A stretch of 64,000 bases of DNA from Alphaproteobacteria bacterium. GTDB taxonomy: Bacteria > Pseudomonadota > Alphaproteobacteria > Thalassobaculales > Thalassobaculaceae. Made by a program: the position numbers and the translations under genes. The notes beneath the pieces were generated by a model. It saw only the letters and a program-made list of their open reading frames with translations. It made no database searches and was not told where the DNA came from. Each line of letters starts with the position of its first letter. Positions within the stretch are counted from its first letter, which is position 1. The stretch lies in NCBI GenBank assembly GCA_022822665.1, contig JAJEAR010000082.1, positions 121,380-185,379 of the forward strand, read 5' to 3'. Of the stretch, positions 16,836 through 25,567 are shown piece by piece.

Positions 16836-17467
16836 TCATACAGCAGCCGCGGGATCGTTTCTCTCCAGCTGCGTCTGGCCCGGCTCCTTCGGCGTGCCGT
16901 CGCCATTCACATACATGTGGAGCGTCGTTGTCTTGATCCCCAGACGCCGGTCGAGGTCCTGGGCTTTGGTCTCGCGCGCCGCCATGGCGCTCATCGCCAT
17001 CCTGAACATCGCGCGGTCCGTCTTGCGCGGACGACCACCCAGACGCCCTCTCGCCCTCGCCGCGGCCTGGCCGGCCCGGGTGCGCTCGGCCGATGAACTC
17101 GCGCTCAAACTCCGCCAGGGATACAAGGATCCCGAACACCAGGCGCCATTCGCGGTGCTGGTGTCGATCTCAGCGCGGCACCGGCGAGCATCCGGAACCC
17201 GACCTGCCGGCCACGCAGATCGTCCACGGTGTTCATCAGGTGCTTCAGGTCCCGTCCCAGCCGGTCGAGCCTACAGACGACGAAGGTGTTGCCCGGCTGC
17301 AGCGTCTTCAGGCAGGCCCCCAGACCCGGGCGATGATCCTTGCGCCCCGACGTCTCGTCCTCGCAGATCCGGTTCGCCTCGACGCTGGCGCGCATGAGTG
17401 CGTTGCGCTGCAAATCCAGCAGCTGGTTTCCATAAGCTCTTGACACCCGCGCGTAGTCGATCAACAT
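16836..17467 (-). pseudogene. Serine recombinase (resolvase/invertase), frameshifted
   Basis: The N-terminus MLIDYARVSRAYGNQLLDLQ carries the nucleophile serine of resolvase-type recombinases, and VCRLDRLGRDLKHLM is the conserved arginine helix. After GFRMLAGAAL the frame is lost. IDTSTANG continues in a second frame, RLVFGILVSLAEFERE in a third, and AERTRAGQAAARARGRLGGR with the C-terminal HTH in yet another. At least three indels between about 17185 and 17085 therefore separate domains that together make a normal-length enzyme. It cannot be functional and marks past mobile-element activity. Confidence 0.88.
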
Positions 17468-17874
17468 GTCCCCTCACACCGCAAGAATAGACAGTTACCA
17501 TTACACAATTTAGAGATCATATATACAAAGGGTATTCTTTCGATTGTGGCTTGCGAGGACGATATTCGCGGCGAGCGCCAGAAAAACGGGCGTTTTCTTT
17601 GCAACCTGAAGACCGCGCGGCGCTCTGCGAAGTCAGGTCCGAGCCGCTCGGGTGAACCGGCGACGATGCGATCTCAAGCCGCTACAGGTAGTCAGGGTGC
17701 AGCAAGACAGCGGGGGTGCGCCATCGCTCGTTGCAGGCACGATGTTCAAGAACGGGAACGCCTGCGCGGCAATGCGCGGGCTGGTCCGCGGCTGTCCGGG
17801 CTCTGAGGTGCGGCAACCAATCACGGTGGCGGGAACTCGAAACCCGTTTCCGCCCGGGTCGGGGCTCCGGGCCG
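17468..17874. other. Intergenic region between the island and glnS
   Basis: About 400 bases. The left 80 bases are AT-rich and hold the resolvase promoter; the rest returns to core-like GC content. No gene with supporting motifs was found, and it probably marks the right border of the accessory island. Confidence 0.35.
17500..17528 (-). promoter_or_regulatory. Promoter of the resolvase/PIN operon
   Basis: Read on the minus strand, TTGTAT (17528-17523) and TGTAAT (17505-17500) are separated by exactly 17 bases in an AT-rich stretch. The resolvase ATG at 17467 lies about 33 bases downstream with GAGGGG just before it. With the resolvase broken, this promoter would now mainly serve the antitoxin, PIN and small genes. 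Confidence 0.55.
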
Positions 17875-19557
17875 TCAGGACTTTGTGCGGCCCTTCGCCC
17901 AGCTGTCGCGCAGCGACACCGTCTGGTTGTAGACCGGCGCGCCCGGAACGCTGTCCGGGTCGACGCTGAAATAGCCGAGGCGCTCGAACTGGACCGGGGC
18001 CGGGCCGGGTGCCCCGGCGAGGGCCGGTTCGAGCTTGCAACCGTGCAGGATCTCGAGCGAGGCCGGGTCGAGTTCGTCGACGAAGTCGCCCGTTGCGCCG
18101 GGTGTGGCAGTGGTGGCGAGGGGACCGTAGAGCCTGACCTCCGCGTCAGCGGCATGGGCTGCCGAGACCCAATGGATGGTCCCGCGAACCTTCCGGCCGT
18201 CCGGAGCGGTTCCACCGCGGGACGCCGGGTCGTGCCTGCACCTGAGTTCGGTGACGTTGCCCGACGCATCGCGCACCACCCCGGTACAGGTGACCAGGTA
18301 GCCGTAGCGCAGCCGGACCTCGCGCCCGGGCGCGAGGCGGTGAAACCGCCGCGGCGGATCCTCCATGAAGTCGTCCCGCTCGATCCATACTTCCCTCGAG
18401 AACGGGATGTGCCGGATACCGGCATCGGGATCGGCCGGATGATTGGCGGCCTCGAGCCAGTCGGTCCGTCCCTCCTCGAAGCTGTCGATCACTACCTTGA
18501 GCGGCCTGAGCACCGCCATCCGCCTTTCGGCCGAACGGTTCAGCGTATCCCTGAGCACGTGTTCGAACATGGCGATTTCGACCACGCCCTCGTTGCGCGA
18601 GACCGCAAGCCGGGAGACGAACTCGCGGAGTGCTGCGGGCGGCACGCCCCGGCGGCGCAGCCCGGAGAGCGTGGCAAGCCGCGGATCGTCCCAGCCGCGG
18701 ACATGTCCGTCCTCGACCAGCCGGGTGAGGCGGCGCTTTGACAGGATGGTGTGGGAAAGCGCGAGCTTCGCGAACTCGTACTGCCGCGGTCTCGACGGAA
18801 CCGGAAGGTGTTCGAGCAGCCAGTCATAGAGCGGACGATGGTCGGCGAACTCCAGCGTGCACAGCGAATGGGTCACGCCCTCGATCGCGTCCGACTGGCC
18901 GTGGGCGAAGTCGTAGGTCGGATAGATGCACCAGCGCCGGCCGGTTCGCGGGTGTTCGGCGTGAAGAATGCGATAGAGCACCGGGTCGCGCAGGTTGATG
19001 TTGCCCGACGCCATGTCGATGCGGGCGCGAAGGACCCGGGCACCGTCGGGAAAGTCACCGTCGCGCATGCGGCGGAACAGCGAGAGGCTCTCCTCGGCGG
19101 GTCGGTCCCGCCACGGGCTGTCGCGACCCGGCTCGGTCAGCGTGCCGCGCCAGGCGCGGATGTCCTCGGCCGAGAGATCGTCGACATAGGCGTGCCCGGT
19201 CACGATCAGGTGCTCGGCCCACGCGTAGAGCTGCTCGAAGTAGTCCGACGCGTACCGCGCTTCGCCCGACCACGAGAACCCCAGCCACGCGACGTCGCGC
19301 TGGATGGCGTCGATGTAGGTCTGGTCCTCGCGGAGCGGATTGGTGTCGTCGAACCGCAGGTTGCACCGGCCCGAGAACTCGGCCGCCATCCCGAAGTTCA
19401 GCCCAATCGAGAGCGCGTGACCGATGTGAAGGTGACCGTTCGGTTCCGGCGGAAACCGGGTGACCACCTCTTCGGTGCGACCAATCTCGACATCGGAGCG
19501 AATTTGCTCGCGGATCGCATGTGACGGCGTGGCGCCTGCCGGGTCCTGTTCGGTCAT
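17875..19557 (-). CDS. glnS: Glutaminyl-tRNA synthetase (GlnRS)
   Basis: A class I aminoacyl-tRNA synthetase of 560 residues that charges tRNA-Gln directly. The HIGH-type motif is PPEPNGHLHIGHAL and the KMSKS-type motif is ILSKRR. The catalytic core IYPTYDFAHGQSDAIEGVTH is typical of GlnRS/GluRS, and the C-terminal anticodon-binding beta barrels (from about residue 340) are of the GlnRS kind. The start at 19557 leaves a short N-terminal extension before IRSDVEIGR. It is divergent from the thioesterase gene, with 139 bases between. The presence of gatCAB elsewhere in the window makes it unusual for this lineage. Confidence 0.93.
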   Translation of the reverse strand: MTEQDPAGATPSHAIREQIRSDVEIGRTEEVVTRFPPEPNGHLHIGHALSIGLNFGMAAEFSGRCNLRFDDTNPLREDQTYIDAIQRDVAWLGFSWSGEARYASDYFEQLYAWAEHLIVTGHAYVDDLSAEDIRAWRGTLTEPGRDSPWRDRPAEESLSLFRRMRDGDFPDGARVLRARIDMASGNINLRDPVLYRILHAEHPRTGRRWCIYPTYDFAHGQSDAIEGVTHSLCTLEFADHRPLYDWLLEHLPVPSRPRQYEFAKLALSHTILSKRRLTRLVEDGHVRGWDDPRLATLSGLRRRGVPPAALREFVSRLAVSRNEGVVEIAMFEHVLRDTLNRSAERRMAVLRPLKVVIDSFEEGRTDWLEAANHPADPDAGIRHIPFSREVWIERDDFMEDPPRRFHRLAPGREVRLRYGYLVTCTGVVRDASGNVTELRCRHDPASRGGTAPDGRKVRGTIHWVSAAHAADAEVRLYGPLATTATPGATGDFVDELDPASLEILHGCKLEPALAGAPGPAPVQFERLGYFSVDPDSVPGAPVYNQTVSLRDSWAKGRTKS

Positions 19558-19696
19558 GCCGGTGCCGGTTCCTGCTCTCGGGGACAATCGGCGCCTGTTT
19601 GCCAGAATCCACCGCCCAGTGAAAGGCGGGAGGTGCCGCCGGCCGGCTTTGTCTGGTATCAACACGGCCGGCATATTGATCTCAGGCGGCAAACCC

Positions 19697-20590
19697 ATGA
19701 CCATTTGGCACCCGGTGCACACCGGCGTCGTTCATCCGTGGCTGTGCGACCAGTTCGGCCACATGAATGTGCGGCACTACGCGAACATGTTCAACGAGGG
19801 CATGTTCCTCATCTGGCACCAGTCCGGTCTCGGCCAGTCGGTGATCATGCCGCACGGTGGTCACGGGGTGGCCGGGATCACGCGCACCAACTTCCTTCGC
19901 GAATGTCCGCTCGGAACCCTGGTACGGATCGAGGGCGCCCTGGTCGGTTCAAGCCGCAGGACCATCACCTTCGCGCAGCGGATGCTGAATGCGGACACCG
20001 GCGAAGTGCATGCCACCCAGGATTCGCTCGAGGTGTTCTTCAACCCGGACTCGCGTTCCGCCATTGCGATTCCCGACGCGCTGCGCCCGATCATCGAGGA
20101 ACAGCTGGCCGGTCCAGACCCGGTGCCGGAACTCGAGGAGGTCCCGCGCGAGGCGCCCCGGGTGGCGCGCTGGCATCCGCTTTCGAGCGGCGTGTGCTTT
20201 CCCTGGCACTGCGACCAGTGGGGCCACATGAACGTGCGCTGGTATGCCCACCTGTTCGATGACGCGATCTTCCACATCTGGTCGCGGGTCGGGACCGGAT
20301 GGGGGCGCATGGAAGAGCTGGGCGTGCACACCGTGACCGGCAGCACGGTCACGCATTTCCGCAAGGAGGTGACGGCGGCCGACCTGTACCGGGTTGACGG
20401 TGGCGTCGCCCGGGTCGGAAACCGCAGCGTGACGTTCCGTCAGCGCATGTCGCACGTCGAGACCGGCGACGTGCTCGCGTTCCAGGATGTCGTCGAGGTC
20501 TTCTTCGATCCGAAGACCCGGCGATCCGCCCCGATCCCCGGGGAGGTCCGGTCCCTGCTGGAAGCAGAACGCGCCGGCGGACCCGGTTGA
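19697..20590 (+). CDS. Acyl-CoA thioesterase-like protein with two tandem hot-dog domains
   Basis: A 297-residue protein made of two 4HBT-type hot-dog halves. Each begins with the same motif: WLCDQFGHMNVRHYANMF at about residue 15 and WHCDQWGHMNVRWYAHLF at about residue 172, where the aspartate is the usual catalytic acid. Each half ends with an EVFF strand (LEVFFNPDSR, VEVFFDPKTR). Such proteins hydrolyse acyl-CoA thioesters. The internal duplication would let one chain form the double hot-dog that single-domain relatives make by dimerising. It is followed by an MFS gene 46 bases later. Confidence 0.85.
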   Translation: MTIWHPVHTGVVHPWLCDQFGHMNVRHYANMFNEGMFLIWHQSGLGQSVIMPHGGHGVAGITRTNFLRECPLGTLVRIEGALVGSSRRTITFAQRMLNADTGEVHATQDSLEVFFNPDSRSAIAIPDALRPIIEEQLAGPDPVPELEEVPREAPRVARWHPLSSGVCFPWHCDQWGHMNVRWYAHLFDDAIFHIWSRVGTGWGRMEELGVHTVTGSTVTHFRKEVTAADLYRVDGGVARVGNRSVTFRQRMSHVETGDVLAFQDVVEVFFDPKTRRSAPIPGEVRSLLEAERAGGPG

Positions 20591-20636
20591 TGGCAGGCGG
20601 TCCCAGGGCCGGCACGGTACCGCGGTCGCCAGGCCC

Positions 20637-21914
20637 GTGATCCGGTACCGAGAGCGGATCGCGGCCGCGGTAGGCGCGCGAGTCTTCTACGGGTGGGCGA
20701 TCGTTCTGGTTGCCGGCGTTGCCATCATGGCGAGCGGACCGGGGCAATCGCACACCTTCAGCGTCTTCATTGACCCGATATCCCGCGATCTCGGCATCGG
20801 AGCGACGGCCCTGTCCGGCGCCTACGGGTTCGCGACCCTGGTCGCGGCGTTTGGTCTGCCGCTGATGGGCCGGCTGGTTGACCGGCACGGTCCGTCCAGG
20901 ATGATGCTGATCGTCGTCGTGCTGCTGGGTGCCGCCTGCATTGCCTTCGGGCTGGTGCCCGGAATGGTGTGGCTGGCATTTGCCTTCGGTGCGCTGCGGT
21001 TCCTGGGCCAGGGATCGCTGATGCTGACCTCGGCCAACGTCGTCTCGCAGTGGTTCAGCCGCAAGCGCGGCCTTGCGATGAGCATGATGATGCTGGGGTT
21101 CTCCGCCTCCATGGCGGTGCACCCTCCCGCAAGCCAGTGGCTGATCGAACAGGTCGGGTGGCGCGAGGCGTGGTTCTGGCTCGGGCTGTCGACGTGGATC
21201 GTCATGGTCCCGCTGATCCTGCTGCTGCTGCATGACGTGCCCGAACGCCTGGGACTGGTCCCGGACGGCGGCGCGCGGGAAACCGCGTCGGCACCCGGAG
21301 CAAGCCGGGTATCACCAGCATGGGGTCTGACGCTCGCCGAGGCGCTGCGGACCCGGACCTTCTACATCGTTGCCGCCGGGCTCTTCACGATGTCGATGCT
21401 GGTCACGTCGCTGCACTTCTTTCAAGTTGCGATCTTCACCCATCACGGGCTGTCGGCGACCATGGCGGCCTGGATCTTCCCGCTCTCCGCGGTGACCGCG
21501 GTTGTGGTGCAGCCGTTCTTCGGCCGAAGTCTCGACCGGTTTGCGACACCGCGGATGTTCGGGGCATCCTTGCTGGTGCTGTGCGCATCGCTCGTGTCCA
21601 TCACCCTGGTCCGCGATCCGCTGACGGCGGTGATCTACGGCGTGATCTTCGGTGTGAACAATGCTGCCAGCATCACCCTGTTCGGGTACCTGTGGCCGCG
21701 CTACTTCGGGCGCAGGTACCTGGGATCGATCCAGGGCACCGGCCAGATGATCGGGGTGGTGGGTGCGTCGCTCGGACCGCTGCCGCTGGGGATCGCGGTG
21801 GATCTGACGGGAGACTATTCCGTCATGCTGTGGTCACTGGCGGTGATCCCGCTGCTGATGGCGGTGCTCACGCAGTTCCTGAAGGAGACCGGACCGGCCG
21901 AACCAGGTCATTGA
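20637..21914 (+). CDS. MFS transporter (OFA/monocarboxylate-like)
   Basis: A 425-residue major facilitator protein with about 12 membrane segments. The loop 2-3 signature is PLMGRLVDRHGPSRMM and the equivalent in the second half is PFFGRSLDRFATPRMF. The N-terminal FYGWAIVLVAG resembles monocarboxylate or oxalate/formate antiporter-type members. The substrate is unknown, perhaps an organic acid related to the neighbouring amidase and hydrolases. No ATG fits the N-terminus; the GTG at 20637 is chosen because it starts just before the first membrane helix. Confidence 0.85.
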   Translation: MIRYRERIAAAVGARVFYGWAIVLVAGVAIMASGPGQSHTFSVFIDPISRDLGIGATALSGAYGFATLVAAFGLPLMGRLVDRHGPSRMMLIVVVLLGAACIAFGLVPGMVWLAFAFGALRFLGQGSLMLTSANVVSQWFSRKRGLAMSMMMLGFSASMAVHPPASQWLIEQVGWREAWFWLGLSTWIVMVPLILLLLHDVPERLGLVPDGGARETASAPGASRVSPAWGLTLAEALRTRTFYIVAAGLFTMSMLVTSLHFFQVAIFTHHGLSATMAAWIFPLSAVTAVVVQPFFGRSLDRFATPRMFGASLLVLCASLVSITLVRDPLTAVIYGVIFGVNNAASITLFGYLWPRYFGRRYLGSIQGTGQMIGVVGASLGPLPLGIAVDLTGDYSVMLWSLAVIPLLMAVLTQFLKETGPAEPGH

Positions 21915-21930
21915 ACCGGAAAGAGGAGGG

Positions 21931-23283
21931 ATGATGGAAACGACTGCGAGCCGCGACGCGGTCAGGGCCTGTCTCGACGCGATCGAGCGCGACGACGGCC
22001 GGATCTGTTCACTGATCACCGTCTGCGGTGACGAGGCAATGCGCCAGGCCGAAGCCGCCGATCGGGCGGCTTCGAACGGGCGGTGGCTCGGTCTCCTGCA
22101 CGGCATGCCGGTGGCGATCAAGGACAACATCGAGACCGCCGGCGTGAGAACCACCAGCGGATCGGCCTTCCATGCCGACCATGTTCCCAACGCGAATGCG
22201 CCTGTCGTCGACCGGCTGCTCCGGGCCGGCGCCGTCATGGTCGGCAAGGCGACCCTGCACGAATTCGCGTTCGGCATCCGCTCGGACAACACCGTCTCGC
22301 CCCAGTGCCGCAATCCCTGGAACCCGGAGCGGGTTCCAGGCGGATCGAGCGGGGGCTCGGGAGCCGCGGTGGCAGCGGGATTCTGCGTCGGCGCACTCGG
22401 TTCCGATACCGGCGGATCGGTACGGCTGCCTGCCGCGATCAACGGAGTGACCGGCCTGCGCCCGACCCATGGACGGGTTCCGAACACGGGCTCCACACCG
22501 GTCAGTCCGAGTTTCGACACCATCGGGCCGATGGCGCGGTCGGTTGCCGACACGGCGCGGATGTTCGCGGTCATGGCGGGGCATGATCCCGGGGATGCGT
22601 GGAGCGAGGCGCGATCGCTCGAGAACTTCCTGCCCAGCCTCGCGGACGGGATCGACGGCATTCGGATCGGTGTCCCGCGCAACTTCTACTTCGACGACCT
22701 GCATCCCGATGTTGCCCGTGCCATCGAGGCGGCTCTCGGTGAACTGGAAGGCCTGGGAGCGAGGCTGGTCGAGGTCACGGTGCCCGGTGCGGCCGAGACC
22801 CAGAAGTGGGCGACAGTCATGATCTTCGCCGATGCCTGCGCGTTCCACGCCAAGCGGCTCGAGACCAGCCCGGAGATGTTCTCGCGCGAGGTCTACAACC
22901 GGATGACGACCGGTCTGTCCATGTCGGCGGTCGACTACGCGAACGCGATGCGCGGCCGGGAGGGCTGGTTGCGCACGCTGCGCACGCTCTTCGAGGAGGT
23001 CGACGTGTTGGCGTCACCGGCCATGCCCGGGCTGGTGCCGCCGATCGAGGACGATCGTTCCCTGCTCGACGCCACGCGGGACGCCACCCGCAATACCTAT
23101 GCCGGGGCACTCGGCCGGATCCCGGGGCTGTCCATTCCCTGCGGGTTCACCGGTGACGGTCTTCCCGTCGGGCTGCAACTCGAGGCTGCATGGTGGCAGG
23201 AGCCGTTGCTGTTTCGCGTCGGACACGCGTACCAGGGACGGACCGGGTGGCACCGGAGGCATCCGCCGGGCGCGGACGCCTGA
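21931..23283 (+). CDS. Amidase signature family hydrolase
   Basis: A 450-residue amidase with the complete Ser-cisSer-Lys triad: lysine in PVAIKDNIETAG, cis-serine in PGGSSGGSGAAVAAGF and nucleophile serine in GSDTGGSVRLPAAI. It hydrolyses an amide bond of an unknown small substrate in the cytoplasm. The C-terminal DGLPVGLQLEAAWW is the usual family end. It is preceded by GAGGAGGG a few bases before ATGATG. It lies between the MFS transporter and an amidohydrolase, suggesting uptake and breakdown of an amide. Confidence 0.9.
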   Translation: MMETTASRDAVRACLDAIERDDGRICSLITVCGDEAMRQAEAADRAASNGRWLGLLHGMPVAIKDNIETAGVRTTSGSAFHADHVPNANAPVVDRLLRAGAVMVGKATLHEFAFGIRSDNTVSPQCRNPWNPERVPGGSSGGSGAAVAAGFCVGALGSDTGGSVRLPAAINGVTGLRPTHGRVPNTGSTPVSPSFDTIGPMARSVADTARMFAVMAGHDPGDAWSEARSLENFLPSLADGIDGIRIGVPRNFYFDDLHPDVARAIEAALGELEGLGARLVEVTVPGAAETQKWATVMIFADACAFHAKRLETSPEMFSREVYNRMTTGLSMSAVDYANAMRGREGWLRTLRTLFEEVDVLASPAMPGLVPPIEDDRSLLDATRDATRNTYAGALGRIPGLSIPCGFTGDGLPVGLQLEAAWWQEPLLFRVGHAYQGRTGWHRRHPPGADA

Positions 23284-23304
23284 ACAGCGATGGAGGGACC
23301 GGCA

Positions 23305-24366
23305 ATGACAAGACCACGCTCCGACCTGCCGACGCCGTTTCCGAAGGTCGATCCAGGATGGCTGGCGCTGACGCGGGAGGAGGCGCTCGAACCCGATCTG
23401 CCGATCATCGATCCGCATCATCACCTCTGGGACTTTCCTGCCCACCGGTACCTGCTGCCGGACTTTCTCGATGACATCTCGGGTGGCCACAACATCGTTG
23501 CGACGGTGTTCATCGAGTGCCACGTCTTCTACCGCGAGGGCGGGCCGGAAGAGATGCGTCCGGTTGGCGAGGTGGAGTTCGCGAACGGTGCCGCCGCCAT
23601 GGCCGCGAGCGGTACCTACAATGCGACCCGGGTTGCGGCGGGTATTGTCGGGACCGCCGACCTGTCGCGCGGCGCTTCGGTACGCGAGGTGCTCGAGGCC
23701 CAGCGTGCCGCTGCCGGCACGCGGTTTCGCGGCATCCGCCACGCCGCCTCGCTCGACCCGTCGCCCGAGATCCCGGACAGCCGGGTGGTTCCGCATCCGC
23801 ACCTCTACCGCGACCACGAGGGGTTCAGGGAAGGGTTCCGCGTCCTCGGCGAGCTCGGCCTGGTGTTCGATGCGTGGGTGTTCCACACCCAGCTTAAGGA
23901 CGTGATCGCGCTCGCGCGCCGCTTTCCGGACCAGCCGATCGTCATGGATCACGTCGGTGGTCCGCTCGGCATCGGCATCCACGCCGGCAGGCGGGCGGAG
24001 ATCTTTCCGGGCTGGCAGGCGGACATGCGGGAAATGGCCCGGTGCGAGAATGTCAGCGTGAAGCTCGGCGGGATCGGCAAGCGGGTGTGCGGATTCGGAT
24101 TCGAACATCTCGACAGGCCGCCCGGTTCCGAGGTCATTGCCGAGGCCTACCGACCGTATTTCGAGACCTGCATCGAGGCATTCGGCCCCGGGCGCTGCAT
24201 GTTCGAAAGCAATTTCCCGGTCGACAAGATCTCGGGCTCTTACACCCTTGCGTGGAACGCGTACAAGCGCATCGCGCACGCCGCATCGCCCGACGAGAAA
24301 CGGCTGCTTTTCCACGACACGGCACGCAGCTTCTACGGGCTTGACGGCCTCCAGTCCGCCAACTGA
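23305..24366 (+). CDS. Amidohydrolase family protein (TIM-barrel metal hydrolase)
   Basis: A 353-residue metal-dependent hydrolase of the amidohydrolase-2 group (COG3618-like). The N-terminal metal motif is IIDPHHHLWDF, a central histidine/aspartate strand is PIVMDHVGGPLG, and the C-terminal strand RCMFESNFPVDK provides a further aspartate. Relatives act on lactones or aromatic dicarboxylates. It lies 21 bases after the amidase and before an enoyl-CoA hydratase on the same strand, so a shared catabolic route is likely. An earlier in-frame ATG at 23290 adds five residues. Confidence 0.85.
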   Translation: MTRPRSDLPTPFPKVDPGWLALTREEALEPDLPIIDPHHHLWDFPAHRYLLPDFLDDISGGHNIVATVFIECHVFYREGGPEEMRPVGEVEFANGAAAMAASGTYNATRVAAGIVGTADLSRGASVREVLEAQRAAAGTRFRGIRHAASLDPSPEIPDSRVVPHPHLYRDHEGFREGFRVLGELGLVFDAWVFHTQLKDVIALARRFPDQPIVMDHVGGPLGIGIHAGRRAEIFPGWQADMREMARCENVSVKLGGIGKRVCGFGFEHLDRPPGSEVIAEAYRPYFETCIEAFGPGRCMFESNFPVDKISGSYTLAWNAYKRIAHAASPDEKRLLFHDTARSFYGLDGLQSAN

Positions 24367-24411
24367 GGCGGTGATCCGACCGGCGAGGCGCATGCGGCGG
24401 AAGGCGGGACG

Positions 24412-25179
24412 ATGACGATAGAGTTGTGCGAGGTCGGACAGGTTGCGGTGGTCACCATCAATCGTCCGCAGGCGCTGAACGCGCTCACCTTTTCCCTCGT
24501 GGAGGACATTGGCAGGACGCTGGACCGGGTCGCGGACAGCGATGCCCGGGGCCTGGTCTTCATCGGGGCGGGAACGCGCGCCTTCTGCGCGGGAGCGGAT
24601 ATCTCCGAGCTGCCGGGACGCTCGCTGATGACGCACAGGGCGGACATGGAGCGCGGGCAACGGGTGTTCGATCACCTGGCCGGCTTCCCGCTGCCGTCCC
24701 TCGCGGTGATCAACGGACTGGCACTCGGCGGCGGGCTCGAACTCGCCATGGCCTGCGACTTCCGTCTCGCCGTGCCGGACGCCAGGATGGGCCTGCCCGA
24801 GATCGGGCTCGGCGTGATCCCGGGCTACGGCGGAACCCAGCGGCTGCCGCGCCTCGTCGGAGAGGGAAGGGCGCTCGAACTGGTCCTTTCCGGCCGCAGC
24901 ATCGACGCCGTGGAGGCGGAACGGATCGGGCTCGTGAACGCGGTGATTTCCGGCGATCCGCTGGAGGCGGCACTGGACTGGTTCTCGGCCATCACCAGGC
25001 ACGGTCTTGCCGCCGTGGCGCTGGGCCGGGCGGCGGTGCGCCGGGCCCTCGACGTGCAGATCTCGGAAGGTCTCAGGATCGAGGCTGATCTCAATACCCT
25101 TGCCTTCCAGACCGAGGACGCCGCGGAAGGCCTGCAGGCTTTCCTTGAAAAGCGGCCGGCCGTGTTCAGGGATCGGTGA
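24412..25179 (+). CDS. Enoyl-CoA hydratase/isomerase family protein
   Basis: A 255-residue crotonase-fold enzyme. The oxyanion-hole segments are AFCAGADISEL and NGLALGGGLELAMACDFRLA, and the catalytic glutamate region is LPEIGLGVIPGYGGTQRLPR, as in true enoyl-CoA hydratases. It would hydrate a 2-enoyl-CoA in fatty-acid or ring-derived beta-oxidation. It follows the amidohydrolase by 45 bases. Its last 14 bases overlap the convergent DUF6285 gene. Confidence 0.9.
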   Translation: MTIELCEVGQVAVVTINRPQALNALTFSLVEDIGRTLDRVADSDARGLVFIGAGTRAFCAGADISELPGRSLMTHRADMERGQRVFDHLAGFPLPSLAVINGLALGGGLELAMACDFRLAVPDARMGLPEIGLGVIPGYGGTQRLPRLVGEGRALELVLSGRSIDAVEAERIGLVNAVISGDPLEAALDWFSAITRHGLAAVALGRAAVRRALDVQISEGLRIEADLNTLAFQTEDAAEGLQAFLEKRPAVFRDR

Positions 25180-25567
25180 GGCCGGCCCCGGGTCGCGAGA
25201 AGATCCCGGTTTCGACAAAGTCCGGGTTGGTGACAGCGAGGCGCTCATGCAGCTGATCGAGCAGCAGGGAGCGAACCGCCTCGTCATCGTCGAACCGGCC
25301 GGCACGGATGTCACGGGCGAGGCAGCGCTCCAGGTCTGACCGCTCCGCCGCACCCGCGCCGTAGAGCGCGGCCAGGCGCTCGCGAAGGACCTCTCCGCGG
25401 CCGGACCGCGCTGCTGACGCGTCCAACTCGCGCAGCGCGCCCGCAAGTGCCGCGATCACCAGGACGCATGTGTCACGGCGTCGCCCCTCGAGTCCGGGCA
25501 GCACGTCATCGCGCAGTGCGGCAAGGGCGGCCTTGAGAAGCGTACGGCCGTCGGGATGATCAGCCAC
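25166..25567 (-). CDS. DUF6285 family protein
   Basis: A 133-residue all-helical protein starting MADHPDGRTLLKAALAALRD. The sequence matches what I know as DUF6285, a family usually encoded beside aminoglycoside-phosphotransferase-like and acyl-CoA dehydrogenase genes, exactly as here. Function is unknown; it may be an accessory subunit of the phosphotransferase. Its start overlaps the phosphotransferase stop by eight bases. Confidence 0.7.
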   Translation of the reverse strand: MADHPDGRTLLKAALAALRDDVLPGLEGRRRDTCVLVIAALAGALRELDASAARSGRGEVLRERLAALYGAGAAERSDLERCLARDIRAGRFDDDEAVRSLLLDQLHERLAVTNPDFVETGIFSRPGAGLTDP

